A stretch of 64,000 bases of DNA from Pseudoxanthomonas suwonensis. Its GTDB lineage: Bacteria > Pseudomonadota > Gammaproteobacteria > Xanthomonadales > Xanthomonadaceae. This document shows, piece after piece, positions 1-9,860 of the stretch (position 1 is its first letter; every line of letters begins with the position of its first letter). The notes under the pieces are model-generated. The model was not told the origin of the DNA, made no database searches, and was given only the letters and a program-made list of their open reading frames with translations. The DNA lies in NCBI GenBank assembly GCA_003240695.1, contig QFNC01000003.1, positions 1 to 64,000 of the forward strand. Reading direction: 5' to 3'. The translations under genes were made by a program, and so were the position numbers.

Positions 1-702
<702 letters not shown>

Positions 703-757
703 CGGTCCCGCGTTGTGCGGGCATTCCCGGCGAGGCGCGCAAGAAATCGGTGCCCAC

Positions 758-833
758 GGGCCTATAGCTCAACGGTTAGAGCAGAGGACTCATAATCCTT
801 TGGTTCCAGGTTCGAATCCTGGTGGGCCCACCA
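758..833 (+). tRNA. tRNA-Ile2 (anticodon CAU), CCA encoded
   Basis: A complete cloverleaf can be drawn. The acceptor stem GGGCCTA pairs with TGGGCCC, the D-loop carries AACGGTT, the anticodon stem GAGGA/TCCTT holds the loop CTCATAA with CAT at 791-793, the T-loop is TTCGAAT, and the discriminator A is followed by encoded CCA. A CAU anticodon can belong to initiator Met, elongator Met or the lysidine-modified Ile2. The short D-loop and the TTGGT variable loop resemble E. coli tRNA-Ile2 more than elongator tRNA-Met, and the C1-A72 mismatch of the initiator is absent. The call as Ile2 is therefore likely but not certain. It would need TilS for C34 modification. Confidence 0.9.
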
Positions 834-864
834 ACACGTCACTGACGCGATCCTGATCCGCCCC

Positions 865-1488
865 TCAACCCAGCAGTCGCAGGTCGCGAACGATGTCCGT
901 CGGCACGTGCCGGAGGCTGTCTGCATCGAAATGGCGCAAGGCATCGACGTGGTCCTGCAGCGAGCGCCGCCGTGCCTCGCACAGCCAGCCGGCCTGGTGG
1001 ACTGCGTGCGCGGCGTGCAGTGTCTCCAGCAGTTGCTCGCGCCAGCGCTGGAGGGCGGAGGCCAGCCAGTCGTGTGCCCGCCAATGCACCACGTGGCCGG
1101 CGTCGGCCTGTGCCCGGATGCGGCGCTGCACGGCCGGGTACGCACCCCGATACCATTCGCTGCCGCCGCCGGCTGCCAGTCGCATGGTCAGCGGCATCGG
1201 GCAGTGATGCGCGACCAGGGCGCGGTGCAGGCCGGTTTCCAGCGCCCGGGCCTCGGCACGCGAGTCGGTCTCGATCAGCATGCTGTGTTGCACGTCGAAC
1301 GCCTCGAACCAGCGCGGGTGGAAGGATGACCAGCGCGCCAGCGGATCGTGCGTCAGACCGATCTTGAGCAGATCCTCCGGACCCGCTGCCACCAGCACGT
1401 ACAGGAAGGCACGGCCAACGTAGCCGGGCGGCACATGCGTGGATCCTTCGGATGCGGGATGGCGGGCAGGTCGCGGAGCACTGGTCAT
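865..1488 (-). CDS. GIY-YIG nuclease-like protein
   Basis: A 207-residue protein from the ATG at 1488; an in-frame ATG at 1581 would add 31 low-complexity residues. The segment FLYVLVA...LLKIGLTHDPLARW matches the first strands of a GIY-YIG/T5orf172 fold, where LYVL stands for GIY and KIGLT for YIG. An arginine follows, and a glutamate lies in ALETGLHRAL, where the family has its metal ligand. The C-terminal half is Arg/His-rich, helical-looking and unrecognised. The gene stands alone, convergent with the tRNA and divergent from the kinase locus. Nuclease activity is inference from motif spacing; the substrate is unknown. Confidence 0.5.
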   Translation of the reverse strand: MTSAPRPARHPASEGSTHVPPGYVGRAFLYVLVAAGPEDLLKIGLTHDPLARWSSFHPRWFEAFDVQHSMLIETDSRAEARALETGLHRALVAHHCPMPLTMRLAAGGGSEWYRGAYPAVQRRIRAQADAGHVVHWRAHDWLASALQRWREQLLETLHAAHAVHQAGWLCEARRRSLQDHVDALRHFDADSLRHVPTDIVRDLRLLG

Positions 1489-1657
1489 CGGCAGAGCTTG
1501 ACCGGTCGCTGTCGCAGCCGCTGTGACAGTGTCGGTCCGCGGCGACCGGCTCCGCGGGCCACCTCTGGACGCCGCGCACATGCCGACTCTTCACGTCTCG
1601 TGTACACGGAAAACAAGGCAGCTCGGGTAATTTAGCGTTTTCGGTGGGGCGTGATTC

Positions 1658-4600
1658 ATGTCGAAACATCGCGAGCCGGGCATCGCCGCGGGTGGCTCCC
1701 TGTCGCGCCTGGAGCAGCTGCTGGACGCGATGCATGCGGTGCGGCGCGGCGAATTCGACGTGACCCTTCCGGCGCACTGGGACGGCATCGAGGGCCTGCT
1801 GGCGAACGCCTTCAACGACATCGTGGCCGCCGACCGGCAGATCGCCCGCGAACTGGACCGTGTCGGCGACACCGTGGGACGGCAGGGCCGGCTGCGCGAA
1901 CGCATCAACGTGATCAACCGCCAAGGCGCGTGGTTGCTGATGGAGCAGTCGGTGAACCGGCTGCTGGACGACCTGGTGCGACCCATCGACATGATGACCG
2001 ACGTGGTCTCGGCGGTGGCCAAGGGCGATCTGGGCCGCAGTGCGCCGCTGGAACACGGCGGCCAGCCGCTGCAGGGCGAAGTGCTGCGCTCGGCAATGAT
2101 CGTGAACCGCATGATCGAACAGATGGAGGAGTTCAGTTCGGAAGTGACCCGCGTTGCGCTGGAAGTGGGTACTGCCGGGCGCCTGGGCGGGCAGGCCGAG
2201 GTGAAGGACGTGTCTGGCGTGTGGCGCGAGCTGACCGATTCGGTCAACCGGATGGCCAGCAACCTGACCGCGCAGGTGCGCAACATCGCCGAGGTGACCA
2301 TTGCCGTGGCCAATGGCGATCTGTCGCGCAAGATCACCGTGGACGTGCGCGGCGAAATCCTGCAGTTGAAGGAAGCCATCAACACCATGGTCGACCAGCT
2401 GCGCGGCTTTGCGGCCGAAGTGACCCGGGTGGCGCGCGAGGTGGGCACCGAAGGCAAGCTGGGTGGCCAAGCGATCGTGCCGGGCGTGGCCGGTACCTGG
2501 AAGGACCTCACCGATTCGGTGAACGCGATGGCCAGCAACCTGACCTCGCAGGTGCGCAACATCGCCGAAGTGACCACCGCCGTGGCCGAAGGCAACCTGT
2601 CGCGCAAGATCACCGTGGACGTGCAGGGCGAGATGCTGGCGCTGAAGAACACCATCAACACCATGGTGGATCAGCTGCGCGGCTTTGCGGCGGAAGTGAC
2701 CCGGGTGGCGCGCGAAGTGGGCACCGAGGGCAAGCTCGGCGGCCAGGCGCAGGTGCCGGATGTGGCCGGCACCTGGAAGGATCTCACCGACAACGTCAAT
2801 TCGATGGCGTCCAACCTGACCGCGCAGGTGCGCAACATCGCCGAGGTGACCACCGCGGTGGCGCGCGGCGACCTGTCGCGCAAGATCACCGTGGACGTGA
2901 AGGGCGAAATCCTGGAGCTGAAGGACACCATCAACACCATGGTGGACCAGCTGCGCGGCTTTGCGGCGGAAGTGACCCGGGTGGCGCGCGAGGTGGGCAC
3001 CGAAGGCAAGCTGGGCGGCCAGGCGCAGGTACCCGGGGTGGCCGGCACCTGGGCGGACCTCACCGATTCGGTGAACGCGATGGCGTCCAACCTGACCGCA
3101 CAGGTGCGCAACATCGCCGAGGTGACCACCGCAGTGGCGCGCGGCGATCTGTCGCGCAAGATCACCGTGGACGTGCGCGGCGAGATTCTGGAACTGAAGA
3201 ACACCATCAACACCATGGTGGACCAGTTGAACGGCTTTGCCGCCGAGGTGACCCGGGTGGCGCGCGAGGTGGGCAGCGAGGGCAACCTCGGCGGGCAGGC
3301 CCAGGTGCCCGGCGTGGCCGGCACATGGAAGGATCTGACCGACAACGTCAATTCGATGGCGTCGAACCTGACCTCGCAGGTGCGCAACATCGCCGAGGTG
3401 ACCACCGCAGTGGCGCGCGGCGACCTGTCGCGCAAGATCACCGTGGACGTGCAGGGCGAGATCCTGGAGTTGAAGGACACCATCAACACCATGGTGGACC
3501 AGCTGAACGGCTTCGCGGCGGAAGTGACCCGGGTGGCGCGCGAAGTGGGCACCGAAGGCAAGCTGGGCGGGCAGGCGCAGGTACCCGGCGTGGCCGGTAC
3601 GTGGAAGGACCTGACCGATAACGTCAATTCGATGGCAACCAACCTCACCGCGCAGGTGCGCGGCATCGCCAAGGTGGTGACCGAGGTGGCGAACGGCAAC
3701 CTGCAGCAGAAGCTGACCGTGGAAGCCAAGGGCGAGATCGCCGAGCTGGCCGACACCATCAATTCGATGACCGACACGCTGGGCATCTTTGCCGAACAGG
3801 TGACCACGGTGGCGCGCGAAGTGGGCGTGGAAGGCCGGCTGGGCGGCCAGGCCAACGTGCCCGGCACGGCCGGCATCTGGAAGGACCTGACCGCCAACGT
3901 GAACCAGCTGGCGGAGAACCTGACCACCCAGGTGCGCGCGATTGCCGACGTGGCCACTGCGGTGACCCAGGGCGACCTGACCCGCTCGATCCAGGTGGAC
4001 GTGCGCGGCGAACTGGCCGACCTGAAGGACAACATGAACGCCATGATCGGCACCCTGCGCGCGACCACCGAGTCGAACCGCGAACAGGACTGGCTGAAGA
4101 CCCATCTGGCCAACTTCAGCCGGATGATGCAGGGCCAGCGCGACCTGCAGACGCTGGGCAACCAGCTGCTGTCCGAGCTGGCACCGTTGGTGGATGCGCA
4201 GCAGGGACTGCTGTATGTGGTCGAACCGGGAGCGGGCGCACGCGGCGGCGTGCTGCGGCGCCTGGCCGGGTATGCCGTCGGCAGCGGACACGAGCACGAC
4301 ACGGTGCGCTTCGGCGAGGGCCTGGTGGGCCAGTGCGCGGCCGAGCAGCGCGCCATCGTGCTGGACGGCGTGCCGGACGGATCGATCCGAATCCAATCGG
4401 GTCTGGTCAGCGCGCAGCCGCACAGCATCCTGGTGCTGCCGGTGCTGTTCGAGGGCCAGGTCAAGGCGGTGATCGAGCTGGCCTCGCTCACGGCATTCAC
4501 GCCCGGCCAGCTGTCGTTCCTGGACCAGTTGTCCGGCTCGATCGGCATCGTGCTGAACACCATCGAGGCATCGATGCGCACCGAGCACCTGCTCGCCCAG

Positions 4601-6808
4601 TCGCAGCAGCTGGCCAGCGAACTGCAGTCGCAGCAGAAGGAACTGCAGCAGACCAATGCCGACATCGCCACCAAGGCGCAGCTGCTGGCCGAGCAGAAGA
4701 ACGAGGTGGAAGCGAAGAACCAGCAGATCGAACAGGCGCGCGTGGCGTTGGAGGACAAGGCCGCGGAGCTGGCGCTGACCTCGCGCTACAAGTCGGAATT
4801 CCTCGCCAACATGTCGCACGAACTGCGCACGCCGCTGAATTCCATCCTGATCCTCGGCCAGCAGCTGGCGGAAAACCCCGATGAAAATCTCACCGGACGC
4901 CAGGTCGAATTCGCCAAGACCATCCACGCCGCCGGCACCGACCTGCTCAACCTGATCAGCGACATCCTGGATTTGTCGAAGATCGAATCCGGCACGGTGA
5001 CCGTGGACAGCGAAGAGCTGCGCTTCGCCGCGCTGCGCGAGAACATGCTGCGCGGGTTCCGCCACGAAGCCGAGCGCCGGCATCTGCAATTTTCGGTGGA
5101 GATGGATCCGGCGCTGGGCCGCAGCATGACCACCGACCCCAAGCGCCTGCAGCAGATCCTGAAGAACCTGCTGTCGAACGCGTTCAAGTTCACCGAACGC
5201 GGCAGCGTGCAGCTGCATGCGCGCAAGGTGGAGTCGGGCTGGTCGGCCGGTCATCCGATCCTGGATCATGCGCCGGCGGTGGTGGCGTTCGAGGTGCGCG
5301 ATACCGGGATCGGCATTTCGCCGGACAAGCAGAAAATCGTGTTCGAGGCCTTCCAGCAGGCCGATGCCGGCACCTCGCGCAAGTACGGCGGCACCGGCCT
5401 GGGCCTTGCGATCAGCCGCGAGATCGCCGGCCTGCTCGGCGGCGAGCTGCGGCTGGACAGCACCGTGGGCGGAGGCAGCACCTTCACGCTGTATCTGCCG
5501 GTGCATTACGTCGGTGCCGATGCGGCGCACGCGCCATTGCCGCGCGAGGCGGAACCGAGCCCGGACCATCGCCACGACGACCGGCCACTGCCGCCCCTGG
5601 AGGAGGTGGACGACGATCGCGACAGCGTCCAGCCCGGCGAGCCTTGTCTGCTGGTGATCGAGGACGATGCCGCCTACGCCACCATCCTGCGCGACTTGGG
5701 CCGTTCGCGCGGGTTCAAGGTGATCGTGGTCAATCGCGGCAGCGAGGGTCTGCGTCTGGCACGCGAATTCAAGCCGGCTGCGATCACGCTGGACGTGTTC
5801 CTGCCCGACATGCTGGGCTGGACCGTGCTGTCGCGGCTGAAGCAGGAACAGGACACGCGCCATATCCCGGTGCAGATCGTCACCGTGGAGGACGAACGCC
5901 ACCAGAGCATCGAGAAGGGCGCGTTTTCCTACCTGGCCAAGCCCTCGGATGCCGAAACCATCGATGCGGCGCTGGAACGCATCCGCCAGTATTCGCTGCC
6001 GCGGGTAAAGCGGCTGCTGGTGGTGGAAGACGATCCGGCCGAACGCAGCAGCATCGACGAGTTGATCCGCCACGACGACGTGGCGATCGAGATGGCCGGC
6101 TCCGGCGAAGAAGCCTTGCAGGCGCTGGACACCGGCAAGTTCGACTGCGTGGTGCTGGATCTCAAGCTGCCGGACATGACCGGGTTCGACCTGCTGGAAC
6201 GCATCGCCGAACGCCCCGACCTGCGTGACCTGCCGGTGGTGGTGCATACCGGCAGGGATCTGAGCAAGGACGAGGATGCGCGCCTGCGCAAGGCAGCCAA
6301 ATCGGTGGTGATCAAGGGCGTGGAATCGCCCGAACGCCTGCTGGACGAAACCGCGCTGTTCCTGCACCGGGTGATCGACGACCTGCCGCCGGCCAAGCAG
6401 GCCATGGTGCGGCGCCTGCACGATTCCAACGAAATCCTGGCCGGCCGACGCGTGCTGGTGGTGGACGACGACGTGCGCAACATCTTCGCCTTGTCCACCG
6501 TGCTGGAACGCCAGGGCATGCACGCGATCACCGCGAGCAACGGCCAGGAAGCGATCGAGAAGGTGGCCGAAGGCGGCATCGACCTGGTGCTGATGGACAT
6601 CATGATGCCGGGCATGGACGGCTACGACACCATGCGCGCGATCCGCATGGATCCGGATTCGCGCGCGTTGCCGATCATCGCGCTGACCGCAAAGGCGATG
6701 AAGGGCGACCGCGAGAAGTGCATGGAAGCCGGCGCATCGGACTACCTCGCAAAGCCCGTGGTCACCGACCAGCTGCTGGCGATGATGCGCAACTGGATGC
6801 AGCGCTGA
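1658..6808 (+). CDS. Soluble poly-HAMP hybrid sensor histidine kinase with GAF and three receiver domains
   Basis: A 1716-residue kinase without a visible transmembrane segment, so probably cytoplasmic. Order of domains: an N-terminal HAMP-like region; seven ~92-residue repeats, each with two HAMP-like segments (EVTRVAREVG... and VRNIAEVTTAV...), at about residues 160-800; a GAF domain at about 830-970; a coiled coil; HisKA with H1054 in SHELRTPLN; HATPase_c with N-box (~1168), DTGIGI (~1215) and GGTGLGLAI (~1245); and three receivers with acceptors D1379, D1501 and D1647. The architecture recalls fungal Nik1/Os-1 group III kinases and related bacterial kinases. The stop overlaps the next start (TGATG, 6806-6810), so the three kinase genes are probably co-translated. 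The signal is unknown. Confidence 0.93.
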   Translation: MSKHREPGIAAGGSLSRLEQLLDAMHAVRRGEFDVTLPAHWDGIEGLLANAFNDIVAADRQIARELDRVGDTVGRQGRLRERINVINRQGAWLLMEQSVNRLLDDLVRPIDMMTDVVSAVAKGDLGRSAPLEHGGQPLQGEVLRSAMIVNRMIEQMEEFSSEVTRVALEVGTAGRLGGQAEVKDVSGVWRELTDSVNRMASNLTAQVRNIAEVTIAVANGDLSRKITVDVRGEILQLKEAINTMVDQLRGFAAEVTRVAREVGTEGKLGGQAIVPGVAGTWKDLTDSVNAMASNLTSQVRNIAEVTTAVAEGNLSRKITVDVQGEMLALKNTINTMVDQLRGFAAEVTRVAREVGTEGKLGGQAQVPDVAGTWKDLTDNVNSMASNLTAQVRNIAEVTTAVARGDLSRKITVDVKGEILELKDTINTMVDQLRGFAAEVTRVAREVGTEGKLGGQAQVPGVAGTWADLTDSVNAMASNLTAQVRNIAEVTTAVARGDLSRKITVDVRGEILELKNTINTMVDQLNGFAAEVTRVAREVGSEGNLGGQAQVPGVAGTWKDLTDNVNSMASNLTSQVRNIAEVTTAVARGDLSRKITVDVQGEILELKDTINTMVDQLNGFAAEVTRVAREVGTEGKLGGQAQVPGVAGTWKDLTDNVNSMATNLTAQVRGIAKVVTEVANGNLQQKLTVEAKGEIAELADTINSMTDTLGIFAEQVTTVAREVGVEGRLGGQANVPGTAGIWKDLTANVNQLAENLTTQVRAIADVATAVTQGDLTRSIQVDVRGELADLKDNMNAMIGTLRATTESNREQDWLKTHLANFSRMMQGQRDLQTLGNQLLSELAPLVDAQQGLLYVVEPGAGARGGVLRRLAGYAVGSGHEHDTVRFGEGLVGQCAAEQRAIVLDGVPDGSIRIQSGLVSAQPHSILVLPVLFEGQVKAVIELASLTAFTPGQLSFLDQLSGSIGIVLNTIEASMRTEHLLAQSQQLASELQSQQKELQQTNADIATKAQLLAEQKNEVEAKNQQIEQARVALEDKAAELALTSRYKSEFLANMSHELRTPLNSILILGQQLAENPDENLTGRQVEFAKTIHAAGTDLLNLISDILDLSKIESGTVTVDSEELRFAALRENMLRGFRHEAERRHLQFSVEMDPALGRSMTTDPKRLQQILKNLLSNAFKFTERGSVQLHARKVESGWSAGHPILDHAPAVVAFEVRDTGIGISPDKQKIVFEAFQQADAGTSRKYGGTGLGLAISREIAGLLGGELRLDSTVGGGSTFTLYLPVHYVGADAAHAPLPREAEPSPDHRHDDRPLPPLEEVDDDRDSVQPGEPCLLVIEDDAAYATILRDLGRSRGFKVIVVNRGSEGLRLAREFKPAAITLDVFLPDMLGWTVLSRLKQEQDTRHIPVQIVTVEDERHQSIEKGAFSYLAKPSDAETIDAALERIRQYSLPRVKRLLVVEDDPAERSSIDELIRHDDVAIEMAGSGEEALQALDTGKFDCVVLDLKLPDMTGFDLLERIAERPDLRDLPVVVHTGRDLSKDEDARLRKAAKSVVIKGVESPERLLDETALFLHRVIDDLPPAKQAMVRRLHDSNEILAGRRVLVVDDDVRNIFALSTVLERQGMHAITASNGQEAIEKVAEGGIDLVLMDIMMPGMDGYDTMRAIRMDPDSRALPIIALTAKAMKGDREKCMEAGASDYLAKPVVTDQLLAMMRNWMQR
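2141..4072 (+). repeat. Seven in-frame tandem ~276-bp repeats encoding HAMP pairs
   Basis: Unit starts are spaced exactly 276 bases from 2141 (2417, 2693, 2969, 3245, 3521). The seventh unit has one extra codon near 3797. The central units are almost identical in DNA as well as protein, which suggests recent unit duplication or homogenisation. This is a coding repeat inside the kinase gene, not a mobile or CRISPR repeat. Such tracts can change copy number by recombination and are prone to assembly collapse. Confidence 0.9.
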
Positions 6809-8475
6809 TGCCGGTCAACGTCCTGCTCGTCGACGACCAGCCCAGCCGCCGCCTGACCTACCGGGCGGTGCTGGAACCGCTGGGCGAGCATCTGGTGGAA
6901 GCCGAGTCCGGCGAGGAGGCGCTGCGGATGCTGATGGAACAGGACTTCGCGGTGATCCTGCTCGATGTCAACATGCCGGGCATGGACGGGTTCGAGACCG
7001 CGGAAATGATCCACCAGCATCCGCGCTTCGAGAACACGCCGATCATCTTCGTCACCGCGGTGAACGTGGACGACATGGACCGCCTGCGCGGCTACACGTT
7101 GGGCGCGGTCGACTACGTTACCGTGCCGGTGATTCCGGACATCCTGCGCGGCAAGGTGATGGTGCTGTGCGAACTGTATCGCAAGCGCCGCGAGCTGCAG
7201 CAGGCGAACGAACAGCTCGCCGCCGCCAACGCGGCACTGGAGGCGCAGAACGTCGCCGAGCGCGAACGCCTGAATGCCTCGCTGCAGGCGGCCAACCGTG
7301 CGCTGGAGCAGCGCAACCGGGCCCTGCAGGCCGAGGTGGAGGAACGTGCACGCGCCGAGCAGCGCCTGATCGAGATGGACCATCGCAAGGATGCCTTCCT
7401 GGCGATGCTGGCGCACGAACTGCGCAACCCGCTGGCGCCGCTGCAGAACGCGCTGGCGATCCAGCGTCTGGAAGGGCGGACGGATGACGCATTGCAGGGC
7501 ATGATGGAGCGCCAGCTGCTGCAACTGGTGCGGTTGATCGACGACCTGCTGGACGTGGCGCGCGTGTCCCGCGGCAAGATCGCGCTGCAGCCGCGCCCGA
7601 CCACCATCGACCACATCCTGCGCGTGGCCGTGGACACCGCGCAGCCGCTGATCGACACGGGCGGGCATCGCCTGCATCTGGACGTCCCGCAACGGCCGCA
7701 GCCGGTGCTGGCCGATCCGGAACGGTTGGCACAGGTGTTCGCGAATCTGCTCAACAACGCCGCGAAATACTCCGACCCTGGTAGCGACATCACCCTGCAG
7801 GCGAGCCAGTCGGAGGAGGCCATCGAGGTCAGCGTGCGCGATACCGGCATGGGGCTGAACGAGACGGACATCGAACGCGTGTTCGACCTGTTCGAGCAGC
7901 TGGACCGCGGCGCCGATCATGCGCAGGGCGGATTGGGAGTCGGACTGGCGCTGGTGCGCGAACTGGTGGCGATGCACGGCGGACAGGTCCGCGCGCACAG
8001 CGAAGGCCCCGGCAAGGGCAGCGAATTCCGCGTGCGTCTGCCGGTGGTGAAGGCCGAAGCGGGGCCCGTCGAAGCCGCTGTCGCCCCGTCGCCGCGGCAC
8101 GCGCCGCGCAAGGTGCTGGTGGTGGACGACAACCGCGATGCCGCCGACAGCCTGGGCATGATGGTGCGCATGCTGGGGCACGAGGTGGAATGCCTGTACG
8201 ACCCGGACGACGTGATGGCACGGGTAAGCGAGACGCGACCGGAACTGCTGTTCCTGGACATCGGCATGCCCGGCATGGACGGACGCGAACTGGCAACGCG
8301 GCTGCGCGCGCTGCCCGGTGGCGATGCGCTGACCTTGGTGGCCGTGAGTGGCTGGGGTCAGCCGCACGACATCCAGCGCAGCCACGAAGCCGGCTTCGAC
8401 CGCCATCTGGTCAAGCCGCCGCGTCCGGACGCGATCAGTGCCATCTGCGCGGCCCGCGGGAGCCGCCCCGCATGA
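6808..8475 (+). CDS. Hybrid histidine kinase (REC-HisKA-HATPase-REC)
   Basis: A 555-residue protein. An N-terminal receiver (acceptor D53 in LLDVNMPGMDG) is followed by a coiled coil rich in Gln/Glu/Ala (about 120-190). HisKA then carries H203 in LAHELRNPL, HATPase_c follows with DTGMGL and GGLGVGLAL boxes, and a C-terminal receiver has D484 in FLDIGMPGMDG. There is no membrane segment, so the input is probably phosphotransfer onto the first receiver, plausibly from the poly-HAMP kinase just upstream. The start at 6808 is chosen because it begins the receiver and overlaps the upstream stop as TGATG; a longer frame upstream is a shadow of the preceding gene. Confidence 0.92.
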   Translation: MPVNVLLVDDQPSRRLTYRAVLEPLGEHLVEAESGEEALRMLMEQDFAVILLDVNMPGMDGFETAEMIHQHPRFENTPIIFVTAVNVDDMDRLRGYTLGAVDYVTVPVIPDILRGKVMVLCELYRKRRELQQANEQLAAANAALEAQNVAERERLNASLQAANRALEQRNRALQAEVEERARAEQRLIEMDHRKDAFLAMLAHELRNPLAPLQNALAIQRLEGRTDDALQGMMERQLLQLVRLIDDLLDVARVSRGKIALQPRPTTIDHILRVAVDTAQPLIDTGGHRLHLDVPQRPQPVLADPERLAQVFANLLNNAAKYSDPGSDITLQASQSEEAIEVSVRDTGMGLNETDIERVFDLFEQLDRGADHAQGGLGVGLALVRELVAMHGGQVRAHSEGPGKGSEFRVRLPVVKAEAGPVEAAVAPSPRHAPRKVLVVDDNRDAADSLGMMVRMLGHEVECLYDPDDVMARVSETRPELLFLDIGMPGMDGRELATRLRALPGGDALTLVAVSGWGQPHDIQRSHEAGFDRHLVKPPRPDAISAICAARGSRPA

Positions 8476-9119
8476 GCGATCCGGCGTGGCTCGATCGGCT
8501 GGCCCATGACCTGCGCGGACCGCTCGGGCCGATCCAGACGGCGGCGGAGCTGCTGGGCATGGACGCGCTGGGTGCGGATCAGCAGCGCGAATTGATCGAG
8601 ATGATCCGGCGCCAGTCGCGGGTGCTGGCACGGATGATCGACGAACTGGCCGACTGGACCAGCATCGAGCGCGGTCGGCTGCTCGGACCGCGCGAAACCT
8701 GCGATCTGGACTGGCTGCTGGAAACGGCCGCCGCCGCGCTCGGCCAGGAACGCGCGGCGCGGATCGTATTGCCGCAACCGCAGCCGCAGGCAGTGCTGCT
8801 CCATGTCGACCCGCGCCGGCTGGTGCAGGCATTCGCCACGATGCTGAGCGTGCGCCTGGAGCAGCAGTCCGAAGCGCCGTTGCGCATGGCCTTGGCGCTG
8901 CCTGGCGATGGCATGGTGCAGATCCGTTTCGGTGACCCCATCGACATGCGTGGCCACGAACCGCCGCCGCTCGGAACTGCCAGCTCGACCCCTGACGGTC
9001 TGGGCCTGTCCACGGTCATCGCCGCGGCCATCGTCACCGCACACCAGGGTACGGCCACGTGGGAGGGTCCGGCGCAGGCGCGCACGCTGGTCTGCAGTCT
9101 GCCGCTGGCGCGCGGCTAG
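8472..9119 (+). CDS. Degenerate histidine-kinase-like protein (HisKA with eroded ATPase)
   Basis: A 215-residue protein. The N-terminus has a good dimerisation/phosphoacceptor motif, H12 in LAHDLRGPL. The following region aligns with a HATPase domain in outline, but the N-box Asn is missing (FATMLSVRL in place of LxNLLxNA), and the G boxes are poor (only LGLSTVIAAAIV remains). It probably cannot bind ATP and may act as a phosphotransfer or scaffold partner of the two upstream kinases. It overlaps the upstream gene by ATGA at 8472-8475, which fixes the start and indicates translational coupling. No output domain is encoded in the locus. Confidence 0.75.
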   Translation: MSDPAWLDRLAHDLRGPLGPIQTAAELLGMDALGADQQRELIEMIRRQSRVLARMIDELADWTSIERGRLLGPRETCDLDWLLETAAAALGQERAARIVLPQPQPQAVLLHVDPRRLVQAFATMLSVRLEQQSEAPLRMALALPGDGMVQIRFGDPIDMRGHEPPPLGTASSTPDGLGLSTVIAAAIVTAHQGTATWEGPAQARTLVCSLPLARG

Positions 9120-9131
9120 TCGGGCAAGCAT

Positions 9132-9860
9132 TCAGCCTGCCGGCAGCGTGCGGCATCCCAGCGCCTGCAGCACCCCATGCAGCGCCGGCACCTGCATCAG
9201 CCATGGCGCGGCCAGGGTCAGCACGCCGGCCAGCAGGACCAGCACCCCGGCGGCGGCCCGGAACGGCGGGCGCTGCAGCCAGCGCAACGCGCGGGCGCCG
9301 GACCAGGTCAGCGGGATCATCAACGGCAAGGTGCCCAGGCCGAAGACGGCCATGGTCAGGCCACCGTGCCAGGCCGAGGCCTGAAACCAGGCGGCGGTGA
9401 GCATGGTCACCGACAGGCCGCAGGGCAGCCAGCCCCACAGCACCCCGGCGGCCCAGCGCTTTGGCAGCGAATCCAGCGGCAGCAGCCGCTGCTGCAACGG
9501 TCGCAGCTGTTGCCACAACGCCGCTCCCGGCGCGGTGGCGAAGCGGCCGCGACCGGCCACGCCCAGCAGACGCAGCGCGGCGATGATCAGCACCACGCCC
9601 ACCAGCATGCGCGAACCCAGCGCCAGCCAATCGAGTCGTGCCAGCCGCAGGATGCCCCCGCCCACACCGCCGGCAATCATTCCGGCCAGCACGTAGCCGG
9701 ACACGCGACCCAGATTCACCGCCGCCGCATCGATCCAGCGGTTGCGTGCCGACAGCGCCGAAAACCCGGTGGCAATGCCGCCGCACATCGCCGCGCAGTG
9801 CACCCCGCCCAGCAGCCCGGCCAGCCAGGCCGAGCCCAGCACCAGCCAGTCAATCGGCAT
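9132..9860 (-). CDS. Sulfite exporter TauE/SafE family membrane protein, last gene of the cco cluster
   Basis: A 242-residue, very hydrophobic protein with about six membrane segments. The N-terminal signature GLLGGVHCAAMCGGI, with the paired Cys/Met motif, and WGWLPCGLSV in the middle are typical of the TauE/SafE-like (DsbD-related) proteins often found at the end of ccoGHIS clusters. Those family members are thought to help copper or heme handling for cbb3 oxidase assembly. The start ATG at 9860 overlaps the end of ccoS by 11 bases. A longer frame upstream is a shadow of ccoS. The transported species cannot be read from the sequence. Confidence 0.85.
   Translation of the reverse strand: MPIDWLVLGSAWLAGLLGGVHCAAMCGGIATGFSALSARNRWIDAAAVNLGRVSGYVLAGMIAGGVGGGILRLARLDWLALGSRMLVGVVLIIAALRLLGVAGRGRFATAPGAALWQQLRPLQQRLLPLDSLPKRWAAGVLWGWLPCGLSVTMLTAAWFQASAWHGGLTMAVFGLGTLPLMIPLTWSGARALRWLQRPPFRAAAGVLVLLAGVLTLAAPWLMQVPALHGVLQALGCRTLPAG

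Noticed and set aside
707..721. Inverted repeat CCCGC/GCGGG after rpoD as a terminator.
   Set aside because: Five-base stem without a T-run; transcription probably continues into the tRNA.
2141..4072. Regular repeats that might be a CRISPR array or satellite.
   Set aside because: The 276-bp period keeps a reading frame and each unit encodes HAMP segments; no short repeat/spacer structure.
2671..4758. A 695-codon minus-strand frame with repeated Ser/Thr/Arg segments.
   Set aside because: Repeats mirror the kinase repeats on the other strand; composition is not protein-like.
839..6523. A 1894-codon minus-strand open frame across the poly-HAMP kinase.
   Set aside because: His/Gln/Gly-rich antisense shadow of high-GC coding sequence; the plus-strand kinase domains explain the region fully.
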